Notes: generated by a model not told the origin, from the letters alone. A stretch of 64,000 nt of DNA from Trichuris trichiura (GCA_037903355.1 JBAJFE010000060.1:434001-498000), one strand, 5' to 3'. Shown: positions 38,071 through 50,018, numbered from the stretch's first letter. Made by a program: numbers and translations.

Positions 38071-38456
38071 TGCTGTACAGAAGCTGAACTCCAACAAAAT
38101 TACTACGCGATTACCATACGAAACCTGAAATGTGACCAACCGCTGCAAAAGCCCGTTCGATCAAACGAGAGAAGGCGATTAGCGTCTCTTCAAGCCACCT
38201 ACGTTCAGCCAAAGTTGTCCACCCCAAAAGCAATTGTACAAACGCCGCCACACGCGACAAGGCGACGCGAACAAATGAAACGTGGTACTTGACGCACAAC
38301 TCAGTTTCTTTTAATAATGCGCAGGTACTAATGCATCCTAGCGCAGTATCTTGTTTACGGTGTACGTCTTCGGCTTTCAGCAACTTCAGAGTCTTCTTAT
38401 CGTCCTCAAAGATTGTCGCAATATAGTCGAGCATCATTTCGGCGTTCAACAATGTT
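38025..38456 (-). CDS. Unidentified gene, last exons (partial)
   Basis: A minus-strand coding-like exon starts after acceptor TATTTACAG at 38457. It reads LLNAEMMLDYIATIFEDD, then DKKTLKLLKAEDVH, and runs to a donor at 38125 (TTTCAG|GTTTCG). A GT-AG segment inside it could be a further intron joining DVH to a conserved-looking YHVSFVRVALSRVAAFVQLL. After a 41-bp intron the exon at 38083 can be read to a TAA at 38025-38027, overlapping the predicted first exon of the Lingerer-type gene in another frame. Alternatively all of this could be 5' sequence of that gene. I cannot name the family. Upstream exons beyond 38.46 kb were not resolved. Confidence 0.35.
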
Positions 38457-38465
38457 CTGTAAATA

Positions 38466-40254
38466 CTAGCGAAGAAGTGGTTGCCTGTAGTAACCGCTTT
38501 TAGCCTCGCAATGGATGGCTAGCGGTACTTTCAATCGCTTGCGGGGAGAAGACGTAAAGTAAGAAAACGTCCTACTTGACAAGACTATTACTAACCGTCT
38601 TACTTAGAGACATTTGCTTTTCTGCAACTGAATACGCTTGCGATAAGCTTATTGCAACTTCGCCATGGCTGTTTGGTACGAGTTATCGTGGAAATTAATA
38701 ACCAACTGCTCTTAGTACCTGAACTTCTATTGACTGTGTATTTTGTACGCTCAGAGCTTAAGCGTGCTCAGCCCGGCATAGACTACGGCTTAGTCGTTTG
38801 TGTTGCCATATAGTCTTTGCTCATCATGTACGTTTCTCGTCCGACGCATCACGCGTATCAAATAGTTGTTATGACTTGTCCAATAAAAATTGATGCTTCC
38901 AGAGATGTACAAACTTTTCCAGTGTTCGTGGCTTTGCTGGAAGCGCGCATCTTCTCTTGCGTAATTGAACGACTTCAGCAGTTTTTCATTCCCGCGCCTT
39001 CTTGCCGATTCAAAATTACTTGTACGCATAGCTTCCTCAAATGAAAACAAGTTATCCGTAAGAATATTGCGTTTTTTAATGACGAATAGTTGAAAGCGGT
39101 CCCCCGACTTTGACAGAAAAAGTAGACAACGTTTTTTGTAAATAACATTTTACCGATTGGTTGTCTGGAAACAAAAGCAGACAAAATACGAATCGTATCT
39201 CTTGGTAACAGGCGGTACGTTATGCTCAGCGTCAGCCTAGTTAAAAAGTAGTCATTTTTGGCCAGTAGTCTGAAAACAAACCGAAATAGAATAGGACAGG
39301 TAGAAGACGGTTTTATCCAACAGCTATACAGTCTCGATTTTGCAATAGTAATGTGCAGGTACGTATAGCAGAATGCAATTTATTGCAGCAACTTTCGCTA
39401 AGTAAAGCCAACTTAGAATTGCCCAAAGAATGAACGAATACCAATTAATCTTTTCCGTTGCGGTTATTTTTGCTTTATGCAAACAAAACAAGTTTTCTTG
39501 TCTCTTGAGGTTGGCATTAATGGCCACGACTGAGTTGATCCAGTTGAGTTTGCGGTAAGTTGAAATAACAAAATATTTAAATATAAAACTGGGACGTTTG
39601 ACAAAAAGCCCTAAAAGGCAGAAACAAATTTGCTTTTTGCACAGAGACGCACACGACGAGCAAATGAGAAAATCATAACCAGCGAGCTAAGCATTGAATA
39701 TTTCTTATTTAAATGTTTTTTTCCAAAGTGAAGTAAATTAATAATCGGCTTAACAATTATTCTGTTGAAGCAGAAATGACTGCACGTTTCTTTGCGGAAG
39801 CGAAACGAGAACGAGCTACCATTACCGTAATAATGAACCGCATGTTCACATTCTTCTCTAAGCGCGAATATTTATGGGACTTGCATCAGTTGAGATTAAA
39901 TAGGCGTTCAATAATCGAGTTTGCTATTGTGCATCTGCTCAGTAATTTTTCATTAAAACTTGTTCGTGATTTGAGTCTGATAAGTTATTATTCCCCAGCA
40001 GAATTACTTCCTCAACAAAATATGCTGTCTTCACAACTGTGTAGGTATAGATGAAAAATTTTTATTAAATAAATTGGACTCCATTCAAGATTATTAATTA
40101 TTCTCGCTATACTTTATGGCAAAAAGGGTTTACCAACTGACGAAATATGAAGTCAGTAATTCATATTTTACTTTCCGCTCACTATTTCGACCATAATGGC
40201 ATTCTGTCCAAAAATATGAATAAACGCTTAATAGCATTGATCATGAATTTATTT
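38466..40254. other. Unassigned stretch before PLE1
   Basis: Several 60-90-codon frames overlap on both strands. A minus-strand frame near 38790-39050 looks helical and coding-like (NEKLLKSFNYAREDARFQQS), but the plus strand is equally open there. The stretch may contain more exons of the unidentified upstream gene; nothing can be assigned. Confidence 0.35.
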
Positions 40255-40264
40255 AAAAGGCTAA

Positions 40265-40449
40265 TTTCATAGTAGATCTTCAGATTCACGGGTTTAGCCT
40301 GTTGGATGTATCTGTAAGTAAACTTCAAAATGCCCTACCAACGAATGGATGAGCAAATTGTAAGAGAAAATACAGAACAATTTGTATACCGTACGTTTCA
40401 GAACTGCTCGTGTTCCGTCGTCAGCTGTGTTGGGGAGAAGGTGTTTATT
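40265..40449. repeat. PLE1 pseudo-LTR, left copy
   Basis: 185 bp, the inverted partner of 42946-43130. It contains the conserved family motif CTACCAACGAATGGATGAGC and, on the minus strand (the sense strand of the ORF), the hammerhead-like core CTGACGACGGAAC...GTTCTGAAAC at about 40424-40396. It also includes the stop codon end of the PLE1 ORF. Confidence 0.85.
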
Positions 40450-43065
40450 CGGTAAGGGATTTATATAGCGCATGGGTACAATGGGTGTTTGAATAGTTGG
40501 GTAGGGGGCAGCATCGGAATTTATTAATCGGCGCAGCCCATACTTCACTAACCTCCACACCATTGTCGCGATTGATAGTGGAGTTGCTCTGGATGTACAG
40601 AGCCTCCTTAATACGCCTAAGATGTAATAAGTTTTCGTGGCATATGATCTTCGGGTGCGGGTCGAGTGTGCACCGAGATGCGTGCTCAACGATCACTGAG
40701 GCACTTATCGCGTTCTCCATGGCTTTTCGAGGGTCCGTTGTCGGTGGACGCCCTCGGCCGGTGGCCTGTATCCCATTGAGTCTTCGTTCGGCGTTCTTGT
40801 ATGTCAACACATTCTTCATGTGTTGGCCGAATCTCTTAAGTAAAGTGTTGCCCGTTTCTCCTATGTAGGAGGCGTTGCAACCACACTTTATTTGGTAAAT
40901 GACACCGGGTCTGCTGTCAAAAGGAACCTTGATCTTGTCATTTCTCACAATCGAACGAAAATTACATGAACTTTTAAATCTCACGTTGAAATTTAAGGAG
41001 CGCCCCAGTCTCCTGATTCGTTCACTTAAACCACTGTAGTAGGGAAGGAGCAGCACCGGGCGTTGTTGGTTATCAGGCGGGGACGGTGATGAAGGTTTAT
41101 TTTGTTGGCACTGTTTAATAATGGAATTGATGAATTTACTGGGGTATCCGTTACTGCATAGTGTGTTATAAATGTGTCTTAATTCTGTATTTAAATATTC
41201 GGGGTCACAAACCGTTAGGGCCCTGTCAACCATCCCTTTAACTATACCTCTTTTAACTGAAATAGGGTGATGAGAAGAAAAGTTTAGGTGCCGGTCCGAG
41301 TGGGTAGGTTTCCTATAAACTGTTGTTTTTAACTTATTCCCTTGTTTAATGACTAAGACATCTAGAAAAGGGAGTTTACAATTATTTTCCTTCTCAATGG
41401 TTAGCGTTATCTGGTTGGGGAAGAGACTATTCAGGTTTTCCAAGAGAGTTTCTTCACTGCCTGATTTTATGATGGCAAAGATGTCGTCTACATATCTTTT
41501 GAAAATGATAGGAGGGGCACAGTCTTGCAGAGTGCTGAAGGCTTTTTCTTCGAGATGTTCCATGAAGATCTCCGCAAGTATGGGGGAGAGTGGACTGCCC
41601 ATAGGCGCACCGTCCTTTTGTGAGAAGAAACTATCCTGGAATCTGAAGTAGTTGCCCTCGCGCATGCAGAACGACACTAATTTAACTATGTGGGTGGGGT
41701 TTAATTTCGTCCTCTGCAAGATGGTGTCATCTGCATCTAACAGAGTTTGAAGCAAGTTGATGGTATATTTTATGGGAACGCTTGTGAAAAGGTCTTTTAC
41801 ATCGTAACTGACCATGATGTCACCGGGCTGCATTTTTATGTCTTTTAGTGTGGAACAAAATTCTTTACAATTTTTAACATTGGGCTCGCGTTTACCGGTT
41901 AGGGGTTGGATTATAGTTTTTAGATATAAACAAAGTCTTGAGGTGACACTATTAATGCTGGAGACAACTGGTCTTAGAGGGACACCTGGTTTGTGGATTT
42001 TGGGAAGGCCGTAAAGTTCAGGGCACCTAGTGTTACTGATGTATGAGAGACTACGGTTTATTTTAGAAATAATTGGGTCTTGGGGTTCATTGGCGAAGGA
42101 GTCTAACATATTTTGCAAAATTTTTCGGGTCTTATCGGTCGGGTCTTGTTTTATGCGACAGTAAACGGGGTTGCTGAGGAGCTCATTTATCTTTTGTGTG
42201 TAGATGTTCCTATCCAGTATAACAACCGTATTACCTTTGTCAGCCTTCGTAATCACAATGTCCGTTCTAGATTTTAAACTTTTAATGATCCCCCGTTCTG
42301 AACTGCTTCGGTTTGGGGTCGGACGATTGTTGTTGTTGTTGCGCAATACTAGGCTGGAGATGTGACCTTTAATTTCTTTAGCCACCTTAGGATCGGTTTG
42401 CGCGAGACCGTATTCTGTGGAGGCAATTATATCTAAAATCGGGGGTTCTTAAGAGTGGGAACGAAATTTAAACCTTTGCCTAAAACTGTTTTCTCATTGT
42501 CATTTAGAACAAGGGAGCTGAGGTTAACGATAGTTTTATCTGTGTTATTGAGTGAAGATGATGGACGCGCTTGCTTATTGTTGGACTTACGGAACTCCCA
42601 GGAGTGGGAACAGTATAGGAATTGGAACTTTCTGTCTCGAAGGGCTGTTTGGTTTATTTTTATTAGGGAACTAGTATTTTTAATGTGGAATCTCAGTTGG
42701 ACGAGAAGGTCCGGTCTTAGAGAGTCAGAAAGGAAAGTTGAGGAGCTGTTAGAAACATACATTAAGTGGGCTATTGATTTCCTATGGTCCCTGATGGTGG
42801 ACCTCAACAGGGAAAAACCGGTGGATTTTAATAAATTACTCGTTCGTTGACTGTGAGCGTGGTTCCATTTTAGATGGAAGCTTTTTGGCAGCAGGCCAGC
42901 GTCGCGACATTTAATCAGGAAGGTAAGCTTACCGTGTGTTGATGTAATAAACACCATCTCCCCAACACTGCTGACGACGGAACACGAGCAGTTCCGAAAC
43001 GTACGGTACTCGATTTGTTCTGTAATTTCTCTAACAATTTGCTCATCCATCCGTTGGTAGGGCAT
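40445..43065 (-). CDS. PLE1 reverse transcriptase/GIY-YIG endonuclease, one frameshift
   Basis: The ORF starts at an ATG inside the right pLTR (MPYQRMDEQ) and ends in the left pLTR, about 870 residues in total. The N-terminal part carries PLE motifs such as TFLIKCRDAGLLPKSF and EKTVLGKGLNFVPT. The RT core has CPELYGLPKIHKPG, motif A SYDVKDLFTSVPI, motif B DGAPMGSPLSPILAE and the catalytic RYVDDIFA, all intact. The C-terminal GIY-YIG domain has VIYQIKCGCNASYIGETGN and LLKRFGQHM. The frame shifts by one base at a run of five C on the coding strand (plus-strand G run 42441-42445), between the N-terminal frame (to 42433) and the RT frame. A homopolymer error or a single inactivating indel would explain it. 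Otherwise the element looks potentially active. Confidence 0.85.
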
Positions 43066-43130
43066 TTTGAAGTTTATTTACAGATACATCCAACAGGCCA
43101 AACCCGTGAATCTGAAGATCTACTATGAAA
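42946..43130. repeat. PLE1 pseudo-LTR, right copy
   Basis: Inverted partner of 40265-40449. On the plus strand it contains CTGACGACGGAAC (42971-42983), a seven-base loop ACGAGCA and GTTCCGAAAC (42991-43000): a perfect 5-bp stem II with the CUGANGA and GAAA boxes of hammerhead ribozymes. The start codon of the ORF lies in this copy on the opposite strand. Confidence 0.85.
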
Positions 43131-43182
43131 CTATTCAAGCCTGTTAAAAGACATCCTGTCTTTCGAAACAAAAGGCCAATTT

Positions 43183-43913
43183 TACAATCATTTTGCGCCA
43201 GCATCGAAATGGGCATTGCGTTACCGTTAAGACAGCAACCAAAATAGATAAAATCGAAAGACTTAAGTAAAACGAAACTGACGTAAGTGCTTCGCGCAAT
43301 GAGGGCCACTTTTTCTGGCTGTTAATTCAACGCGTATAGTTTCGCAGTACTGTGCAAAAGCTTAAAAACAGTTCAGGGCTGTTGAAGCAAGAAACTGCGA
43401 TAGAAATAATAGCTTACCGAAACTAAGCAATATTCTATGCAAGAAATGGGCGCTTTCATCTAAGCAAAGTTGTGACGCAAAGGCGAAGTTCGCCTGTATC
43501 TGTTTACTTTACGATTTTTAAAGAAGGACAGCTCATTGGGAAAGGCAAAGTTGGAGAAAAACTTTTGTTTTCTTTCGTGCAGACGATAAAGCCAATTTTT
43601 CCGTCATAGAAAACGCAGTACGCATTGCGAGCAGTGTGATACTTCGTGTGTGGCCATTTTCATTATTTATTGTAGTACTTGAAAACATCTTTCCTGTATC
43701 TAATTTGGGTTGTGGTTTTTCTGTATGCCGTTGAGTTGTTGTTGAACTCGATGTTATTCAACAAGCATTGTTGTCTCATCATTATAATGGTGAACAAAAT
43801 TTCTTTCGTCAATTTTGCGTGAAATCAAAAGTTTTTTAGCGCAATGGTTGTCGTAAGACTTCTCCGTAGGAAGCAGTCGTCTCTTTTGCGCGAGCAATTG
43901 GCATTTGTACTCA
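43183..43913. other. Short intergenic interval
   Basis: This lies between PLE1 and the glycosyltransferase start. No gene is seen; it presumably includes the promoter and 5' UTR of the downstream gene, with no distinctive core promoter element. Confidence 0.4.
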
Positions 43914-46900
43914 ATGAAAGCTCCCACAAATAATACATCTTATGGGAGGTGCCAAAGTTTGACCGCGTTAAAATGTGGCTTTTGGTTTCTCATCGCGGTC
44001 GGCTGTGTTTGCGTGATGGTTGTGTATCAGTTTAGCTTTCCATATGAACGCTTTACTTTTACTCCACGGTTCACTTTCAACTATTCGAACCCACCGTTCA
44101 AGAGGATAAACATTTGCAAGCAAGTCATGTTTAATGACGGTACGTCAAATGTTTTGTTGTACATGTTGCTTGTCCATTTGTAACAGTTCATCAGCTGTTT
44201 TTGATGAATTGTTTCGGATATCCCATTTGTTGAACAGTTTTTTATCGAAGAAAAGTCTCCCAACCTTTCACATCTTCAGCGGAATAAATGTGGTGATTGC
44301 AGCAATGGGATATGGCTACTTCAGCTGCCATAGTTTAGACTGAAACGGGTTAAAACATTTCTTCTTTGATTTGGCGTGTCTTATTGCGATTTTAGATATT
44401 TTCTTTGGGTTCCTTTTGGGTCCTTTGCACTTCATGATTTTGATTTTTTCTGTTGTCTCTTCTTTCTTCTTTTGCTTTGCTTTCTTTGTTGGATATCGAT
44501 TTCAGCGATTAGAAGGGAGACTTTAAGAAAGGGAAAAGAAGAAGGATGATAGGAGTTTTAAAGGGGGATATTAAATATGCAAAACAAAGAACTACTTCGC
44601 GAAGGGACTTGGAAGGAAGTGAGGGTGGAGCAGTCGACGAGAAAGCTTAACGTAAGGCACAACACTATGTAGGATTAATCAGATGCGACCATAGCTTACT
44701 TCAATCACTTTATTCCTATTAAAGGTTGAGTTCCTTGTGAGACGAGGAACAATTTTTTTACTTTTGCTTAGGAGAACTTTTGTTTCCTGGCCTTAAAATT
44801 CCAGTCACTTTTCTATTAATATTTGTTTATCCAGTCTGTTTTTAGACTTATTCTATATAGAAGACTCGTGGTCGTTTAGCAGGGTGGAGAATTGGTGGTC
44901 AACTTCCCTAAAGCCAAAGCTGCTTTTGTTACAGACTTTTATCCAAAAGCTTTCTGCATGTTGTCTGCTCTCATTTTGCTATTTCTTTATTGCATTTTCT
45001 TGAAGCTGGTTGCTCCTCGTTAATGTTACTGGACAACAGAGTTCAATGGACAGGTGGTTAAACAGTTCATTAGTAGAAAGGGTCAACAACTGTATAGTTT
45101 CAGATGGCGGATGATGACTTTTCGGAGACCTAATGGCGATAAAACAAATTAGGCCATCTGTGCTGCCTAAACATTTCTCCAATAAGCTTTTCAAACAGTC
45201 TTCCCCTATTTTTCTTATTTGATAAAATGGAAGTTTCCATACGGGGTACCTGTGAATGTGTCCTTATTGTTACTCACACTGTTGGAAAAATGGTGGAAAT
45301 GAATTTAAAATTGTTTCCGGAGAGATAACGTAATGATAGCGTAAAAATATAATGCTATCAGGTTACTTTTGATTAGGAAAAACTGGCTGTGCACACAGAC
45401 TATGCAATATGCACTGACGTTTGGTCTAATGCGACGTTTAGTCAGCGCGATGAGAGTGGAGCAATTTTGGCTGCTTTGACATTCAGGTACTTCGATTGGA
45501 CTTTTTCATGTGTGCTTCAAAAAGTTTTGTTTGAGTGGCGGGTGAATCAGTCAATTTAAGTTTTTTTCTCCAAATGTTGAACCGTTTACTGACATTAATG
45601 CTTGTTTATCTCGCATGTACGCGAGTGCATTGATACACGTTACGTAGGCGTACTATAAAAACTTCAAATTTTTCCGAAACGACGCTACTCAAATTAGTGT
45701 GGTAGGAGCATTAAGAATTCTTACGGTACTTACGAATGCAGGTTAGCATTTTTCAGTCAGCTTTGAATAAATGGCTTAATGGTGGTTCGCAGAAAAGTAC
45801 AGCATCCAGGCGATCTTTTATTGCACGTGGGATGCTTGCTTTGTGGGATAGTCAAAAACTTTTCGTAAATAAACCATTTTTGTTAGCTGTTCGTCAGTTT
45901 GTCCAAGCGATCGAGATTTCGTAGTAGAAATTGCGAACTGCTAGCGGCAGTGAACTCTTTCCTGGTCCTTCAAGCCAGTTAAGAACGATTAGAACTGTTG
46001 CTTTTGATGTCAACTTATTTCGTGTTGTTGAAGCCCTATAAAAACAACTGCTAATTGATTATTCGTTTAGCTGGAGTTGTGAATGTATCTTTCGTGAATG
46101 GCAATCGTTCCGAATCCACACTGGTAGCTCTTATGCCTTGGTTGCAACCAGGCGGAATAAATATCCCACAAGGCTGTCAGCCATCTGACCATGTTGCTGT
46201 TATTGTTCCATATAGAGACCGTGTTTCGCACCTGCACATTTTTCTCTCTCATATTCATCCATTTTTGACCAGGCAACGGTTGCATTATGGCATTTTTATC
46301 GTTGAACCGGTAAGCAACGTTCGACTTGGACATTGTATTTGTAAGCCAATGCTTTCCGTTCCATTAGAGCAGCAATGAAACTTTCAACAGGGGAAAGTTG
46401 ATGAACATTGGTTTTGCGGAAGCGCTAAAAATTTACAACTGGAGCTGCTTCGTCTTTCACGATGTTGACTTGCTGCCTGAGAACGACAAGATATTGTACT
46501 CTTGCGGATCCAATCCTCGGCATCTTTCTTCCGCCATTGATAAATTTAAATACCGGTATGATTCAGTAGTTTATACAGTATATTATGTGTTGCGTAGAAA
46601 TGAGTAGTTTGCAACTATTTGCCAGTAATAGTTTACCTCTAGGTTGCCGTATAGTCATTTATTTGGTGGCGCCTCGTCGATGTCTCGAAAGCACTTCATC
46701 TCTGTCAATGGTTACAGTAATGACTATTGGGGTTGGGGCGGAGAAGACGATGATTTAAGTTGGCGGTAATACCTCAGTTTATCTTTGAGCTTTCGCTGGA
46801 AAATTGTTCTTTTAAGCATCAGTCAAAGTGGTTATAAAATAGAACGATTTCGACATGCCGATAGTCATTACAAAATGATTCCGCATAAGAGGGAGAAGGG

Positions 46901-47090
46901 TAATCCCGTGAATGATTGTCGCTACCGGTTGCTTGAGAAAAGGCTTGTACGATGGAAAAAAAGTGGATTGAATAATCTGAATTATGAATTGCTTTCCTTG
47001 AATATGACGCCTTTGTATGTCAATGTGGTGGTAAATACGTTTGAGAACGCTTCCCGCGACGAAATTAAACATATCTGCAAAAGCAAGTGA
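43914..47090 (+). CDS. bre-4: Beta-1,4-N-acetylgalactosaminyl/galactosyltransferase, GT7 family (BRE-4/B4GALT-like)
   Basis: Five exons with consistent phase: 43914-44139, 46071-46309, 46368-46555, 46643-46765, 46817-47090, giving 349 residues. It is a type II Golgi protein with a signal-anchor near residues 22-42 (CGFWFLIAVGCVCVMVVY). Catalytic-domain motifs in order: VAVIVPYRDRVSHL, FNRGKLMNIGFAEAL, the metal-binding FHDVDLLPEND, PRHLSSAIDKFKYRLPY, the acceptor-site WGWGGEDDD, and RHADSHYKMIPHKREKGNP. It transfers a sugar from a UDP donor to GlcNAc on glycoproteins or glycolipids. The residue before FGG is Leu (SHLFGG) where vertebrate beta4Gal-T1 has Tyr289, pointing to UDP-GalNAc as donor (LacdiNAc synthesis). 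Intron 1 is 1.9 kb and holds pyrimidine-rich tracts. Orthology to bre-4 is by similarity only. Confidence 0.9.
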
Positions 47091-48040
47091 GCAAAGTTGT
47101 ACTCAGACTTGGACTCCATCCATTCGGAGGGTGATTCGGTTGGTTGGTCGCTTGACTGCCTGACAAATCCATTTGGCTAACAAGTGGAAATTCCTTTTCT
47201 AAAATCGTTGATAGAAAAGGTCATCAAACTTCAGGAGGCATTTTGAAGTTTGTTCAACCAAAAGGCTGACTAAACTGACCGATAGCACGTTATCCTCTGT
47301 TGAATTAATTAGAATGTGTTTTCATGGATACAAGCCAACTTTGGTGCTTGTCAAATGTATGTGCTAGTTGTTTCCTGTTCTACTGCACCGTTTGGATTTG
47401 TTTTTTAAACGTCCCCGGTGGAAAAATAAATTTATTTTTAACGAGAACTGCTTAATTGGACTTCCCTTAACGATGCGAAGTATAGTGTTGCAGCAATTAA
47501 TGGCAGATACGCGTCAAAGGGTTTTACTCAGAAATGGACAGAAAGCGGACTTTCGGAACCAAATGGTTTCGTCGTTCAACGTTTAAGCTTATTTATGGTT
47601 TGTAGTTCGTACGTACAAGGATTGTTCAGCGACTTTTCGTTTCTTTTTTAGGATATCGCGAAGTGAATTGATTGTTTTTGGCGCTCTTTTTAGTTTTATT
47701 TTCCGGTTAGAGCTCAGCTTCTTGGTGAATTGTTTGTACGCGCTTCCGTCGTTAGCCTGCCTTCGTTGAAGAAATTGTCTACAAACGTGACAGGGTTACT
47801 ATTGTAGCCGCAAGTTGCGCAGTAGCTCCAGCAGATTGCCTGCATATTGCCGAACGCACAGCTTTGCCGTTGATAAAATACTGTGCTCCAATATGATAAG
47901 TAGGTTACTACACCTGCTTATCCCGTTAAAAGTGTTTATTTTTATTTTAAAGCAGTAAATTCAATTTTCGTTCACAGATTGGACATTTGAGTTTCAGTGA
48001 GCAGCTTGCACTTGTGTTGAGCAGTTGAGAAGTTGACAGT
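47091..48040. other. Intergenic between glycosyltransferase and fumarate reductase
   Basis: No confident gene. A 72-codon frame near 47368-47586 has no recognisable motif. The region just before 48041 should contain the promoter and 5' UTR of the fumarate reductase gene. Confidence 0.45.
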
Positions 48041-50014
48041 ATGGGTCGCTTCGCTGTTCAAGCATTGCTGATGCTGCTGTTTAGTAGGCTGTTGGTTCAA
48101 TCCGTAAAAAGTGATCCTGACATTACACCTGATGTTGTTGTCGTTGGTGCAGGATTGGCTGGAATCTGCGCTACTTTGGGAGCCCTTAATCAAAATGCAA
48201 ATGTGACACTGATTGAAATGGAGTCTGCAATTGGCGGCAATAGTGCAAAAGCGTCCAGCGGTATCAACGCTTGTGAATCAGATTTGCAGATGCAAACTGG
48301 AGTGAAGGACACTTGTGCTTTGTTCATTAATGATACCCTTAAAGCTGGTCAGTACATGAATAATCGACTATTGGTCAAGTTGTTGGCTGAACGTAGCGCT
48401 TCGTTTGTAAATGAACTGCCAAAATGGGGTCTTAATTTGAGTCAATTAGTCATCCTTGCCGGGCATTCAGTGAAAAGAACTCACAGGTAAGCAACAACTG
48501 TACGTTAACTGATTTTTCAACAATCTCAGTTTAATCAATTCAATTTTTTCCACTTTAACATGCGAAAGCACGGCTTTCATGCGCTTACCACATTTCTACC
48601 AACGGTCTTCTATTTGATCATTTTATTTTTCCAGCTTATTTATCAGCATTTATACATGCGCGCTGCTATAATTCTTTATTATTATTGACTTTTTTAGGAT
48701 TCCACCAACAGTAGATGGTAGAGCTGTCGCCATTGGTAAAGCCTTAGTGCAGCGTTATTACACTATGGTAGAATTAGCAGCCTTTCGTACAAGTGCTCAG
48801 GGGCACTTTCGACTTTTGACAAACACTGCTGCTACTTCGTTGGTAACATCAAAAGAGGGTGTAGCGGGTGTTGTTGTAAAGGATGTTAATGGAACTGAAA
48901 CAAGGGTGATTCCAGCCGACGCAGTTGTCCTGGCCACCGGCGGCTATAGTAATGACCATACGCATGATTCGTTAATAATGGTTTGTTAGTGTACTTTCGC
49001 TTTATTCTTTTTTTTTATTCAACTTTTCAGCAATATGCTTCCTGGCTGAAAGATTTTCCAACCACAAATGGCCCGTATGCCACTGGTTCAGGTATCAAGA
49101 TGGCTCGCTATGTTGGCGCTAAGCTGATAGACATGAATCGGCTGCAGCTGCATCCTACTGGGTTTGTCGATCCAAAGCATCCGGATGCCAAAACGAAATT
49201 CCTCGCTCCCGAAGCCCTTCGGGGATTTGGCGGTATATTGTTAAACCAATCGGGCAGACGATTTGAAAATGAGCTCGCTCAACGCGACACAGTAACTGCC
49301 GCCATAACGTCCTTTTGCAAGTGGGATCCAGCAGTAAAGGGCTCTGTTGCTTTTTTGGTAATAAACAATGAAATCGCCAGCAAGATTGGACAGCCTACCT
49401 TCACATACTATTGGAAAGTGAAACACTTCTTTAAAGTGAGTTATCCGCATTTTTGTTAACCATAAAAAATGTTAATGTTTGTTCAGGACGTAGCGAACGG
49501 ATCAATGCTAGCTGCGCACATGGGCGTTGATAATGAAGCCATTTATCGTACATTGTATGACTACAACGCATCAGCGGCGGTCAACCACGATACCTATGGC
49601 AAAACTGTATTTCCAGTAACTTTTCTTTGGAATGAGACTTTATACGTGGCTAGAGTTACTCCTGTAATTCATTATTCAATGGGTGGTATCGTTACGGATA
49701 CAAATATGAGAGTTATTAACTTTAATGGCAGCGTCATCAAGGGATTATATGCCGCTGGAGAAGTAACTGGTGGCACGCATGGTTATGACAGACTGGGTGG
49801 CAATTCTCTTATTGAATGTATAAGTTCCGGCAGCTTAGCCGGTGTGAACGCAGCAGCCGACGGGGGAAAAAAGCTACATACCAAACCAGTAGATAAACTA
49901 CAGTTTCAAAAATCAAGCAATGCCTTTAAGCATACTTTGCACAAAGGGTTGGTACTTTTAATGCTTTTCAGCATTCTGTTTATGACAAGTACCAACTATC
50001 CATTTATGCTCTAA
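48041..50014 (+). CDS. FAD-dependent fumarate reductase, OSM1/FRD1 type, with secretory signal peptide
   Basis: Four exons with consistent phase: 48041-48486, 48698-48980, 49031-49435, 49487-50014, giving 553 residues. An N-terminal signal peptide (hydrophobic ALLMLLFSRLLV) precedes the FAD-binding Rossmann motif DVVVVGAGLAGICATLGAL and the IGGNSAKASSGINA segment. The substrate and catalytic motifs of soluble fumarate reductases are present: LQLHPTGF (His), NELAQRDTVT (the Arg proton donor), HYSMGGI (His), and the FAD-contacting AAGEVTGGTHGYDRLGGNSL. The family reduces fumarate to succinate with reduced flavin; yeast Osm1 works in mitochondria and the ER, helping reoxidise FADH2. The C terminus is hydrophobic (GLVLLMLFSILF) and might anchor the protein. 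The stop codon overlaps an AATAAA poly(A) signal. All key residues are intact. Confidence 0.9.
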
Positions 50015-50018
50015 TAAA
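50013..50018 (+). terminator. Poly(A) signal overlapping the stop codon
   Basis: CTCTAATAAAAAG: the TAA stop (50012-50014) is followed immediately by TAAAAA and forms AATAAA with it. This implies a very short 3' UTR if it is used. Confidence 0.6.

Larger units (their letters stand above)
40268..43169 (-). mobile_element. Penelope-like retroelement PLE1, nearly full length
   Basis: A 2.9-kb element with terminal pseudo-LTRs in inverted orientation: 40265-40449 and 42946-43130 are about 90% identical reverse complements of 185 bp. Beyond the right repeat, a 39-bp tail (43131-43169, starting CTATTCAAGCCTGTT) is related to the tail at the 3' end of PLE2 and of the solo element. The internal ORF encodes reverse transcriptase and a GIY-YIG endonuclease on the minus strand. 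PLEs are a distinct retroelement order using GIY-YIG cleavage and target-primed synthesis, and pLTRs in either orientation are known. Each pLTR carries a hammerhead-ribozyme-like core. Confidence 0.85.
40255..43182. repeat. 13-bp target-site duplication around PLE1 (12/13)
   Basis: AAAAGGCTAATTT at 40255-40267 and AAAAGGCCAATTT at 43170-43182 flank the element. Their length agrees with the 11-13 bp duplications of the other three related insertions in this window, which supports these boundaries despite one mismatch. Confidence 0.65.
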
